Below the pieces are notes generated by a model, which had not been told where the DNA came from, did not search any database, and saw only the letters and a program-made list of their open reading frames with translations. A program made the translations under genes and the position numbers. A DNA stretch of 64,000 nt from UBA9676 sp963730065 (GTDB lineage Bacteria > Actinomycetota > Actinomycetes > Streptosporangiales > Streptosporangiaceae). The stretch lies in NCBI GenBank assembly GCA_963730065.1, contig CAVSQL010000006.1:62001-126000 (forward strand). The letters run 5' to 3'. Every line of letters starts with the position of its first letter. Position 1 is the first letter of the stretch. Below, one piece after another: positions 32,806 through 41,433 of the stretch.

Positions 32806-35406
32806 ATGACCGCCGGCCCGGCCCACACCGAGCACCCCACCAGCACGGTCAACGGCGCGGCGCCTGCGTCCGGCACCCGGGCGCCGGCCGAGCGAGCCCT
32901 GCTCGCCGAGCTTTCCGTGCAGGACAAGGTGCGCCTGCTGACCGGTGCGGCCAACTGGCGTACCCACGGCGCCCCCGCGATCGGCCTGCGCCCGATGATC
33001 GTGTCGGACGGGCCCTCCGGGGTCCGGGGCGTCACCAAGGATGAGCGTCATCCTTCGACCTGCCTCCCGTGCCCGTCCGCGACGGGTGCGACCTGGGACA
33101 CCGAGCTGATCACCGAGCTCGCGGCCGCGCTCGGCGCGGAGGCTCGCGGCAAGGGCGTGGACGTGCTGCTGGCGCCCACGATCAACCTGATGCGCACGCC
33201 GATGGGCGGCCGCGGGTTCGAGTGTTTCTCCGAGGATCCGGTGCTGACCGCCCGGATGGCCGTCGCCTTCATCACCGGCCTGCAGTCGGCCGGGGTGGCG
33301 GCCACGGTCAAGCACTTCGTCGGCAACGACTCCGAGACCGAGCGCTGGACCTACGACGCGATCATCACCGAGCATGTCCTGCGCGAGCTGTACCTGGCGC
33401 CGTTCGAGGCCTGCGTGCGCGAAGCGGGCACCGCTGTGGTCATGGCCGCCTACAACAAGGTCAACGGCACTTCCGCCACCGAGCACCCCTGGCTGCTGAG
33501 GAAGATCCTCAAGGGGGAATGGGGGTTCGACGGCGTGGTCGTCTCGGACTGGAGCGCGGCCAGGACCACGGTGGCGACCGCCGTGGCCGGGCTGGACCTG
33601 GCGATGCCCGGCCCGGACGGGCCCTGGGGGCCGGACCTGGTCCAGGCGGTCCTGGACGGGGTGGTCCCCGAAGCCGACATCGACGACAAGGTGGCCCGCA
33701 TCATGCGGCTGGCCCGCCGGGTCGGCGCCCTGGCCGCGCCGGACGGGCCGGAGGCGGCCGACCCGGTCCCGGCTGGAAACGGCGGGCCCGTCCTGGACAG
33801 CAGCCCGGTACCGGACGGGGGACCGGCTGGGGACCGGGCCGTCCTGGTCGACCCGGGCCTGGTGCGCAAAGTGGCGGCAGCCTCCTTCGTCCTGCTCCGC
33901 AACGAGGGGCCGGTGCTTCCTTTCGACGCCGGCCGTATCGGCAGCATCGCGCTCATCGGCCCCAACGCGGTCTACCCGGTGATCCAGGGTGGGGGAAGCG
34001 CGATCGTCGCGCCGGTCACGGTGTCCACCCCCGCGGCGGCGCTCCAGGCCGCCCTGGCGGGCCAGGCCACGGTCACCGTGGCGCCGGGATGCCGGACCTG
34101 GACGACGGTGCCCGAGCCGGTGGCCGGGTCGATCCGTGACCCGCTGACCGGCGAGCCGGGGCTGCGGCTGGAGTTCCGCGGCGGCGACGGGACACTGATC
34201 GGCCACGAGCACCGGATCTCCACCAAGCTCGCCTGGTGGGACGAGGGACTGCCGCCCGGCGTGGGGTGGGGCGAGGACGGGACGATCGTCGCGCGTACCC
34301 GGTTCCGGGCCAGCGCGGCCGGCCCGTACCTGATCGGCGCGGCCGGCGTCGGCCATCTCACCCTGGCCGTCGACGGCACGGTCGTGGCCGACCAGGTCAC
34401 CCCGGTGCCGGATGACCCGGTGCAGACCATGACGCGTCCCGGTGAGGTCCGGGCCGTGGTCGATCTCCGGGCCGGCCAGGAAGCGGAGATCAGGCTGGAC
34501 TTCCAGCCCGCCGCGGGCGTCGACGCCCCGCTGGCCGTCTCGCTCGGCATCGCGGCGGAGGAGGACGAGGACACCATGATCGCGGCGGCGGTGCGGGCGG
34601 CCGCCCGCTCGGCCGCCGCCGTGGTGGTCGTCGGCTCGGCGGAGGCGGCCGAGAGCGAGGGTTACGACCGGGAGACCCTCGCCCTGCCCGGGCGGCAGGA
34701 CGAACTGGTCGCCCGGGTGGCCGCGGTGAACCCCAGGACCGTGGTCGTGGTGAACGCGGGCATGCCGGTGCTCATGCCCTGGGCGGGCGACGTCGCCGCG
34801 GTGGTCTACGCGTGGCTGCCGGGCCAGGCCATGGGCGAGGCGCTCGCGGACGTCCTGCTCGGCCGGGCGGAGCCGGGCGGCAGACTGCCCGTCACCCTGC
34901 CTGCCCGCGAGTCCGACTGCCCCGTCCTGCACGTTGTGCCCCGCGACGGCCGCGTCGACTACGCCGAAGGGCTCCTGGTCGGCTACCGCGGCTACGACGC
35001 GGCGGGCATCACCCCGATGTTCGCGTTCGGCCATGGGCTTGGGTACACCCAGTGGGCCTACGAGAGCGCCTCGGTCGCCGGGCCCATGCCCGGGCCTGGC
35101 GAGGATGTCCGAATCCGGGTGGTGGTGCGCAACACCGGTTCACGGCCGGGCCGTGAGATCGTCCAGGCCTACGTCGCCAGCCCGGTCGCAGGCGCCGGGC
35201 GGCCGGTCCGGGTGCTCGGGGCCTTTGGCGCGGCCGTCGCGACGCCCGGCGAGCGGGCGGACGTGGTGCTCACGGTGCCCGCCCGGGTCCTGGCCGTCTG
35301 GGATCAGGCCGCGGGTGGCTGGGCCTGGCCGCGGGGCACCTTCACGATCGAGCTGGGCAGGTCCTCACGGGACCTGCGGCTAGGGGTCGCCATTACCTGC
35401 GGCTGA
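32806..35406 (+). CDS. GH3 family beta-glucosidase with PA14 insertion
   Basis: This 866-residue glycoside hydrolase family 3 enzyme has catalytic nucleophile Asp248 (GVVVSDWSAA), the KHF motif at 169-171 (ATVKHFVGND) and RGFECFSEDP near 136. The second GH3 domain resumes after residue 360, with a PA14-like insertion (FRGGDGTLIGHEHRI ... AAGPYLIGAAGVGHL). A fibronectin-III-like domain closes the protein. There is no signal peptide, so it acts inside the cell on imported oligosaccharides, releasing glucose or a related sugar. It ends the LacI-controlled operon. The ATG at 32806 has no strong ribosome-binding site, consistent with coupling to the small upstream ORF. Confidence 0.92.
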   Translation: MTAGPAHTEHPTSTVNGAAPASGTRAPAERALLAELSVQDKVRLLTGAANWRTHGAPAIGLRPMIVSDGPSGVRGVTKDERHPSTCLPCPSATGATWDTELITELAAALGAEARGKGVDVLLAPTINLMRTPMGGRGFECFSEDPVLTARMAVAFITGLQSAGVAATVKHFVGNDSETERWTYDAIITEHVLRELYLAPFEACVREAGTAVVMAAYNKVNGTSATEHPWLLRKILKGEWGFDGVVVSDWSAARTTVATAVAGLDLAMPGPDGPWGPDLVQAVLDGVVPEADIDDKVARIMRLARRVGALAAPDGPEAADPVPAGNGGPVLDSSPVPDGGPAGDRAVLVDPGLVRKVAAASFVLLRNEGPVLPFDAGRIGSIALIGPNAVYPVIQGGGSAIVAPVTVSTPAAALQAALAGQATVTVAPGCRTWTTVPEPVAGSIRDPLTGEPGLRLEFRGGDGTLIGHEHRISTKLAWWDEGLPPGVGWGEDGTIVARTRFRASAAGPYLIGAAGVGHLTLAVDGTVVADQVTPVPDDPVQTMTRPGEVRAVVDLRAGQEAEIRLDFQPAAGVDAPLAVSLGIAAEEDEDTMIAAAVRAAARSAAAVVVVGSAEAAESEGYDRETLALPGRQDELVARVAAVNPRTVVVVNAGMPVLMPWAGDVAAVVYAWLPGQAMGEALADVLLGRAEPGGRLPVTLPARESDCPVLHVVPRDGRVDYAEGLLVGYRGYDAAGITPMFAFGHGLGYTQWAYESASVAGPMPGPGEDVRIRVVVRNTGSRPGREIVQAYVASPVAGAGRPVRVLGAFGAAVATPGERADVVLTVPARVLAVWDQAAGGWAWPRGTFTIELGRSSRDLRLGVAITCG

Positions 35407-35511
35407 CCAGCACCGCGGTGGGCTCACATCCGGCGAAGGCGCGGGCACACCGGGTCACCCAGCCGGGCCAGGGTGCGCAGGGCGGGTGGCCTGCGCCGAC
35501 CAGCCGGGCCG

Positions 35512-35922
35512 TCAGGTGGTCGCGGGCGCGACCAGCTCAACCTCGTAGCCGTCCCGGTTCTCCAGGTAGGCGGCGTAATGATCGACCCCGCCCGCATAGG
35601 GGTGCCGGTCGGGGTAAAGCAGCCGCCAGCCGTGATCGGGCGCGTGCAGGACGATCTCGTCGAGCTCTTCCCTGGACCCGATATGGAACGCGAGATGGTT
35701 GAGTCCCGGCCGGCAGCGGTCGTGCCGCCCCGCAACCCGGTCGGGTGATTGCTCGATGACGATGTAGGTCACGCCCGCCCGCCAGCTCTGGCCTTCTGGC
35801 CACTGCTGGTAGATGCGATAGCCCATATTCTCGAGCAGCCATCCCCAGCTGGCCTCGGCTTTGGTCAGGTCAGGCACCCACAGCTCGATGTGATGCAGCA
35901 TTCCTGTGCCAGCGAGATCCAT
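35512..35922 (-). CDS. VOC-family (glyoxalase/dioxygenase fold) protein
   Basis: This 136-residue single-module VOC protein has MLHHIELWVPDLTKAEASW at the start with metal His, GLNHLAFHIGSREELDE in the middle with a second His, and a late Glu in GYEVELVAP, giving the usual H-H-E metal set. Members are lyases, dioxygenases or resistance proteins. An internal ATG at 35901 is also a plausible start. It is not obviously linked to either neighbour. Confidence 0.82.
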   Translation of the reverse strand: MDLAGTGMLHHIELWVPDLTKAEASWGWLLENMGYRIYQQWPEGQSWRAGVTYIVIEQSPDRVAGRHDRCRPGLNHLAFHIGSREELDEIVLHAPDHGWRLLYPDRHPYAGGVDHYAAYLENRDGYEVELVAPATT

Positions 35923-36050
35923 TCCGACAGCATGCCAGGCGTGCCGCCCGGAGGAGCCAGGACCCCACTATTTTCACTGGTCAGGCCGATATGGGCCAGC
36001 CCGGCTGGGGCGCTGGGGCCCCAGCTGTCTCACGGGCCACCCGCCAGGAC

Positions 36051-36827
36051 TCAGGGAGCCGCCTCGATCTTCCGCTGGAGCTTGTTCATGCCGGCCAGCC
36101 AGCGGTCGGGGTCGCTGGCCCGGCCCGCGTACATCCGGGCCACCTCCGGGTGGGGCAGGATGAGGAACCGCCCGTCGGCGATCCCGGCCATCACCGCATC
36201 CGCCACCGCCTCCGGCGCGATGGCGGAATCGCTGAGGAGCAGCCTCTCGGCGGCCGAGCCCCCGGCCAGCATGGGGGTCCGCACCCCCTGCGGGCAGATC
36301 GCCTGCACGGTGATGCCCCGGTGGGCATAGGTCGCCGCCAGCCACTCGGCGAAACCCAGCGCCGCGTGCTTGGTGACCGAATAGGGCGCCGAGCCCAGCA
36401 TCGTGAGCAGCCCGGCCGCGGACACGGTGCAGATCAGGTGGCCGCGGCCGCGCTCCAGCCAGCCCGGCAGCAGCAGCCGCGCGGCCCGCACGTGCGCCAT
36501 CACGTTGACCTGCCACGAGGCGTCCCAGTCCGGCTCGCCCGCCTGCTCGCCGCCAGCCCGGGCCACCCCCGCGTTCGCGCAGAACAGGTCGATCTCGCCC
36601 AGCACCTCCCGGCCCACGCCGATCAGCGCGGCCGTGCCGTCCTCGGTGGCGGCGTCGCCGGGCACCGCGGTGGCCCCGCACGAGGCAGCCACCGCGGCCG
36701 CCGCCCCGGCGTCGATGTCGTTGACGACCACTCGGCCGCCCTCGGCGGCGAACCGGCGGGCGAGCGCAGCGCCGATGCCGCTGGCCGCGCCGGTGACCAC
36801 CACGCCCGCGCCGCTCACCGATTCCAT
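36051..36827 (-). CDS. Short-chain dehydrogenase/reductase (SDR)
   Basis: This 258-residue classical SDR starts at ATG 36827, with GGAGGGAAG upstream. Cofactor motif is TGAASGIGAAL, then CANAGVARAG (NNAG position changed to CANAG), catalytic Ser in CTVSAAGLL and YSVTKHAAL (Tyr-x3-Lys). The Cys in place of the first Asn of NNAG is a common variant. It reduces or oxidises a carbonyl/alcohol with NAD(P)H. The substrate cannot be inferred from its neighbours. Confidence 0.88.
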   Translation of the reverse strand: MESVSGAGVVVTGAASGIGAALARRFAAEGGRVVVNDIDAGAAAAVAASCGATAVPGDAATEDGTAALIGVGREVLGEIDLFCANAGVARAGGEQAGEPDWDASWQVNVMAHVRAARLLLPGWLERGRGHLICTVSAAGLLTMLGSAPYSVTKHAALGFAEWLAATYAHRGITVQAICPQGVRTPMLAGGSAAERLLLSDSAIAPEAVADAVMAGIADGRFLILPHPEVARMYAGRASDPDRWLAGMNKLQRKIEAAP

Positions 36828-37071
36828 CCCGGCTTCCCTCCATCGCTGGCCCTGAATGTAAGTTTGCGGCCTCGCCGCCGGGTTGTCCCGTGCCCGTCGC
36901 CTCACGGCAGCGAGCTGGTCCAGGGTGAGCACGTCCGGCTCCCCTGGAATAGATCGCCCGGTTTGCGGCGAGGCCAGGCGTCCCGCTCAACTGCCGTACC
37001 CCAACGCTTGCCGCCTGATAGAGTCCAGCCCTCTCAGGGTGGGCGCACGCGATAAATTCGGGGGATCCTTC

Positions 37072-37264
37072 ATGTCAGCGGTTACACACTCGGTCAACAA
37101 CGACCAGCGCCTCATCCCGCTGACCCCGACGAAAGTGAACACGACAACCTACAAGCTCCACCTGCCCAGCGATAAGGGCGTCCTGCTCCCCCGGTAACTA
37201 CATGCTGTTCGCCCTGGATGCTCACGGTACGCCGAGCGTAGCCAAGATAATGAACATCCGCTGA
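37072..37264 (+). pseudogene. C-terminal remnant of a galactose/glyoxal oxidase-like protein (DUF1929)
   Basis: The reading frame SAVTHSVNNDQRLIPLTP, KVNTTTYKLHLPSDKGVLLP and, after one extra C near 37190, GNYMLFALDAHGTPSVAKI plus a stop is the end of a DUF1929 domain as found in secreted radical-copper oxidase-like proteins. Everything upstream of this domain is missing. The extra base puts a TAA at 37195. It is overlapped on the other strand by the 3' half of the next gene. Confidence 0.75.
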
Positions 37265-37781
37265 CCGGAATCCCATTGATGAGCGGGGCATCGCAAGGAT
37301 GCCGGCCCCGCCGGCCAGGGCCACCGCCTGACGATCTACTGAACTGCTGATCTGTGGCAGTTAGATCAAACGGCGGTAGTCGCCGCCAGCGGCGGCGCGG
37401 GGCCCCGGCCGCAGCGCCGCCCGGCGGCCCGCCCGATGCCCGGCTGGCCCAGAGTGAGCCAGCGCCGCAGACCACCGCCAGGACAAACAGCAGGAGAAGC
37501 GCGTGATGTCCCGGCCTGGCCCCCCCGATCAGGAGGACAACGGCGGCGCTGGAGGCCACGCCGATCGCGAAACCCTTCAGCAGCGCCCGGCGGCTCTCCG
37601 GCTCCACCGGGCGTGCCCGGGGCCTGCTGGCGGCCAGGCGCTCATCAACACGTGCGGCGATCTCCTGGTCAACTTTCGCAAGGAACGAGGCCACGACCGC
37701 GTCGCTGTACTCGGGGCCCAGCTCATGGTGCGCGCCGGCGGCGGCGCGGATGTCCTCCGGGGACAACGGCGAAGTACTCAT
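37149..37781 (-). CDS. Small membrane protein with abnormal C-terminal extension
   Basis: The first 115 or so residues form a recognisable actinobacterial type: MSTSPLSPEDIRAAAGAHHE, EYSDAVVASFLAKVDQEIAARVDERL (a helical N-terminal region), then two membrane helices (FAIGVASSAAVVLLIGG and ALLLLFVLAVVCGAGSLW). I know no function. The remaining 90 or so residues are low complexity and run antisense through the galactose-oxidase remnant, so the natural stop was probably lost by rearrangement. Only the N-terminal part should be taken as meaningful. Confidence 0.6.
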   Translation of the reverse strand: MSTSPLSPEDIRAAAGAHHELGPEYSDAVVASFLAKVDQEIAARVDERLAASRPRARPVEPESRRALLKGFAIGVASSAAVVLLIGGARPGHHALLLLFVLAVVCGAGSLWASRASGGPPGGAAAGAPRRRWRRLPPFDLTATDQQFSRSSGGGPGRRGRHPCDAPLINGIPVSGCSLSWLRSAYREHPGRTACSYRGSRTPLSLGRWSL

Positions 37782-38056
37782 GAGGGCAGACTAACTCTCA
37801 CGGCCACGTCAAAGGCTCTGCTACACGCGGCGACACGGGCGCGATGCGCGGTGGGCAAAGAGAACGGCACCGATCCCATGATCACGATGCCGAGACGCCT
37901 GGTCCGTAGCCGGTCCGGACGGCTGCTGAGCGAGGCGGTTGGCGGCAAAGGCAAGCCGATCCCCGGCACCCACCCGAGCAGCGTGCCGACGCCGTGACCG
38001 CGCCTGCCGCCGGAACGCCGCGCTCCGCTGATGCCCCCGCGGCAACAGAGGCTCCT

Positions 38057-38100
38057 CGCGCTGCGTGGCCCCGGACGGCCGTCCGGGGCCACGCAGCGCG
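38057..38100 (-). terminator. Perfect 44-nt palindrome, terminator of the secreted-protein gene
   Basis: CGCGCTGCGTGGCCCCGGAC (38057-38076), loop GGCC, and its exact complement (38081-38100) form a 20-bp stem 24 nt after the stop of the leftward gene that ends at 38125. It is the strongest hairpin in the window. The rest of the 37782-38124 gap shows no gene. Confidence 0.75.
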
Positions 38101-38124
38101 GTTATGGATGATCGAACGGGTGCG

Positions 38125-39795
38125 TTACCGAACCGGGCAGGGGTTCGGCATGCTCCCGCTGTTGAAGTTGTCAATCAGCCTTTCGATGGTGAATCCGGCG
38201 GTGGGATAGATGGTCTTCAGCAGCGGGCCGAATTCGGTCGTGGAACTGCCGCCGAAGTCGTTCGTGGTGCCGGGGAGGAACTTGCCGCCCTCCTGCCACG
38301 TGCACGTCCCGTGCCTGACCGTCGTTGAGTAGAACGGGTAGAACTGCGCGCCATTCGGCGGGTTCACACAATTGGCGCCGGTGGTCCGGTCGCAGAACGG
38401 CGGGTTGGCCTGCGAGTCCGATGCCTCGATCCGCGGCAGATCGGTCTCGAAAGCGATCTTCGAGTAGTTCCTCCCGCGGGTGGTCGGGCTCGTGAACAGA
38501 ACCGGGGTCGGGTGCAGGGCGCGGTCCCTGGCGACGTTCGGGTTCGTGCCCGGCCAGTCGTTGCGGTAGGACTGCCCGTCGAAATCCTCATCGGAGCCGA
38601 AGCACCCGTTGATGTGCACAACCGTCGAGTCGGTTCCCGGCACGCAGCCGACGTCGTCCGAGTCCAGACCGCTGGCGTCCTGGTTGCCGGGCGTGGCGCA
38701 GTTGAAGTTCGCATCGAGCTGCAGGCAGTTCTCGAAGTGGCCGATCTCATCGGACATGGCGATGTTGTAGGTGTGCGCCGACCAGGTGTTCCCACGCGGG
38801 TTCGCGGTCGAGTACTCGGGGTGGAACGCGTACGGCGCCACGTGGCAGGTGCTCGAGTTCGGGGTGTACAGGATGTGGCCGAACCCGTTGGCCTTCGACG
38901 CGGTCATCGAGCCGGCCTGGCCGGTGGTCAGGTCGGTGAGGTTGGCCTGCAGCCCGGCGGCTGTGTCGTGCAGATGGATCCGGACGCGGTCGCCGGGGTT
39001 CATGAACAGGTCCTTGCCCGGATTCGGGTTCACCGCGCTGAGGTTCGGGCTGGTGAACGTCCCGGTGAACAGCGGGTTCGCCGGTGCCTGGGACTTCCCG
39101 CTCCTGGTGATGTAGGCCCAGTTGATGGGCTCGACCCCGCCGAGGATGTAGTTGTTGCAGGCGCTGGTGTTGTCGATGCCGGTGTTCTGGTTCGACACGA
39201 AGCTGTCGATGGTCATCGCCGCGCAGTACTGGTGCGCGGTGCAGCCGAACCCCTCGAACTGGGGGACGTATCCCGGGCCGTAGAACTGAAGCTCCATGAA
39301 GGCGTTACCGGGGTGCTTCCCGATGTAGTTCGGCGCCGCGGGGTTCGCGCCGACCAGGTTGTTGCTGTCGGAGTCGGGCGTGCACTTGCGGGTGAACTCG
39401 GGCGCGGACTGGGTGTCGCACAGCGTCATGCCGAACCAGAACGTGGGCCGCAGCTGGAAATTCCAGGTCGAGCCGCCCTTACCTGACGCGTTCGGCTGCT
39501 TCTTCGGATCCCTGGGCAGCGTGATCGTGTAGGTCATGTTATTGCCGGACCCGGCGAGGCCGGACTTGAACAAGAGCGACGGCTCGTCGTGGCCGACGTA
39601 CTCTCCCCCGGGATTGTTGAAAGCATCGGCGCACAGTGACTTACTGCTCTGGCACAGAGGTTCGTTGTAGCTCTTCGAGGCGCTCCGTGCCTGGGCGTGT
39701 GAATTGGCACGGATCGCGGCGCTCGCGGGAAGCGAGCCAGCCGCGAGGACGAGGAAGCTCAGGAGGCTGATCACAGCCATAGCATGGCGCTTCAA
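38125..39795 (-). CDS. Large secreted protein of unknown function
   Basis: This 556-residue protein has a Sec signal peptide (AVISLLSFLVLAAGSLPASA) and about 16 cysteines in the mature part, suggesting disulfides in an extracellular protein. Blocks such as GHDEPSLLFKSG, WNFQLRPTFWFGMTLCDTQS, GDRVRIHLHDTAAGLQANL, HTYNIAMSDEIGHFENC and GTCTWQEGGKFLPGTTNDF are characteristic, and I associate this pattern with a conserved family of uncharacterised secreted actinobacterial and fungal proteins. The start is TTG 39795, chosen because AAAGGAC lies 7-8 nt before it; the next in-frame ATG is five codons in. A perfect terminator follows. Confidence 0.82.
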   Translation of the reverse strand: MKRHAMAVISLLSFLVLAAGSLPASAAIRANSHAQARSASKSYNEPLCQSSKSLCADAFNNPGGEYVGHDEPSLLFKSGLAGSGNNMTYTITLPRDPKKQPNASGKGGSTWNFQLRPTFWFGMTLCDTQSAPEFTRKCTPDSDSNNLVGANPAAPNYIGKHPGNAFMELQFYGPGYVPQFEGFGCTAHQYCAAMTIDSFVSNQNTGIDNTSACNNYILGGVEPINWAYITRSGKSQAPANPLFTGTFTSPNLSAVNPNPGKDLFMNPGDRVRIHLHDTAAGLQANLTDLTTGQAGSMTASKANGFGHILYTPNSSTCHVAPYAFHPEYSTANPRGNTWSAHTYNIAMSDEIGHFENCLQLDANFNCATPGNQDASGLDSDDVGCVPGTDSTVVHINGCFGSDEDFDGQSYRNDWPGTNPNVARDRALHPTPVLFTSPTTRGRNYSKIAFETDLPRIEASDSQANPPFCDRTTGANCVNPPNGAQFYPFYSTTVRHGTCTWQEGGKFLPGTTNDFGGSSTTEFGPLLKTIYPTAGFTIERLIDNFNSGSMPNPCPVR

Positions 39796-40191
39796 ACGTC
39801 TGTCCTTTCATCACCGGCGGGTCTCCTTGTGGCATGCCCGCCAAGCAGTTAAACGTCCTCCTCTGCCTCACCAACTCTCCCAGCCGACGGCAAGGCAGAC
39901 ATCCCGGCCAGGTTCCCCTGGCCATGCGTCGAGCCTGTGCTTCGACCGGCTGAGGTCATCAGCTCTCACACAAGGTGAACAAGCAGTGAACGGACATGTG
40001 CCACCGATTTGGGGTGCTGACCGCCGATCTTCTCGTAACGGGCAGCGTGTGGCAATGAGTGTCCTGGGAAGTATGCGCTTTTGTAATCTTGAACCGGCCG
40101 AACCAGCCGCCTGGCGGGAGACGATCGCCAGGTGAAGGAGAGCTCATGAGGCTGCCGGCCCCCTGCACGAGGCCAGCGCCTGGCTGGGAGC
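39796..40191. other. Intergenic region upstream of the secreted-protein gene
   Basis: No gene is supported in these 396 bp. The promoter and the AAAGGAC ribosome-binding site of the secreted-protein gene lie at the left side. The right side is downstream of the acyl-CoA dehydrogenase gene, and I see no strong hairpin there. Confidence 0.5.
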
Positions 40192-41433
40192 TCAGTTGCC
40201 GGCGGCGGGAGCAAGGTTGACCAGGCGGGCCAGGGCGGCCCGGTGCCGGTCCGGCGTGCCGAACGCCATCGACCCGCCCTTGGCCCGCTTGAGCAGCAGG
40301 TGCGCGGGGTGCTCCCAGGTGAACCCGATGCCGCCGTGCATCTGCACGCACTCCTGCGCCGCGTGCACCGCGGCGTCGCCGCAGGCAGCCTTGGCCAGGG
40401 CGATCGCGACTTGCGTGTCGGGGTCGCCGTCGGCCAGGCAGGCTGCCGCGTACCTGGCGGCGGCCCGGGCCTGGGTCACCTGTATCCACGCGTCGGCGAC
40501 CCGGTGCTTCAGCGCCTGGAAGGAGCCGACCGGGCGGGCGAACTGCCGCCGTTCCTTCAGGTAGGTGACGGTCATGTCCAGGCAGCGCTGCGCGACGCCC
40601 AGCTGCTCGGAGGCGAGCACGGCCGCCCCCGCGGCCAGCGCCGACGTCACCGCCTGGGCGGCCGCGTCGCCGGTCGCCACGGCCCGGGCGGCCGCCGAGT
40701 CGAAGGCCAGGTCGCACAGCGGGCGGGTGGCGTCCAGGGAGACCACCGCCGTCCTGGTGACGCCGGGCACACCGGCGTTGACCGCGTACAGGCCGAACGG
40801 CACCCCCTCGGCGGGCACCAGGAGCACGTCGGCGATCAGCGCGTCCGCGACGCTGGTCACGGTGCCGGTCAGCCTGGCCTGGCCGGGCTCGTCACCAGGC
40901 TGCGCGGCGCCCACCCGCACCCCGGTGGCCAGCCCCGCGCCTGCGGCGTCCCGCGCGCCAGGTATGGGCGCGGGCGGCATCCGGGCGAACCCCACCGCCA
41001 GCGCGGCGGTCACAGCGCCCTCGGCCAGCCCCGTCAGCAGCTCGTCGCCGCTGCCCAGCAGCGCGGCCGTGGCGACCACGGCGGAGCCCAGGTACGGGAC
41101 GGGAGCGACCGCCCGGCCGGTTTCCTCGGCCACGACGGCCGCTTCCCGGTAGGTCGCGCCGGCGCCGCCATGGCTCTCGGGTATGAGCAGCCCGGCGCAG
41201 CCGAGTTCGGCGGCCAGCGAGTGCCAGAGCGCAGCGTCGTTGGGCTCGCTGGTCTCGATCCTGGCCAGCACCGCCGGCCACGGGCTGCGGTCGTCGAGCA
41301 GGTCGCGGACCGCGGACCGGAGGTCCTCTTCCGCCTCCTGGTAGCGCAGGTCCGGAAGGCGCGGCGCCGACGGTGCGCGGGGCGTGGCGGCGGGCGCGGG
41401 CGCGGCGGGCCGGCCGGAGTCAGTGGAGGTCAC
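40192..41433 (-). CDS. Acyl-CoA dehydrogenase family protein (non-catalytic-type subunit)
   Basis: This 413-residue ACAD-fold protein has LLIPESHGGAGATYREAAVV, RRQFARPVGSFQALKHRVAD and a C-terminal MHGGIGFTWEHPAHLLLKRA. This ending lacks the GG(T/S)xEI glutamate found in the partner gene. It begins at GTG 41433, overlapping the stop of the upstream ACAD gene (GTGA). Adjacent, coupled ACAD pairs of this kind form alpha2beta2 heterotetramers in actinobacteria that act on steroid or branched side-chain CoA esters. The first 40 residues are Pro/Ala-rich. Confidence 0.85.
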   Translation of the reverse strand: MTSTDSGRPAAPAPAATPRAPSAPRLPDLRYQEAEEDLRSAVRDLLDDRSPWPAVLARIETSEPNDAALWHSLAAELGCAGLLIPESHGGAGATYREAAVVAEETGRAVAPVPYLGSAVVATAALLGSGDELLTGLAEGAVTAALAVGFARMPPAPIPGARDAAGAGLATGVRVGAAQPGDEPGQARLTGTVTSVADALIADVLLVPAEGVPFGLYAVNAGVPGVTRTAVVSLDATRPLCDLAFDSAAARAVATGDAAAQAVTSALAAGAAVLASEQLGVAQRCLDMTVTYLKERRQFARPVGSFQALKHRVADAWIQVTQARAAARYAAACLADGDPDTQVAIALAKAACGDAAVHAAQECVQMHGGIGFTWEHPAHLLLKRAKGGSMAFGTPDRHRAALARLVNLAPAAGN

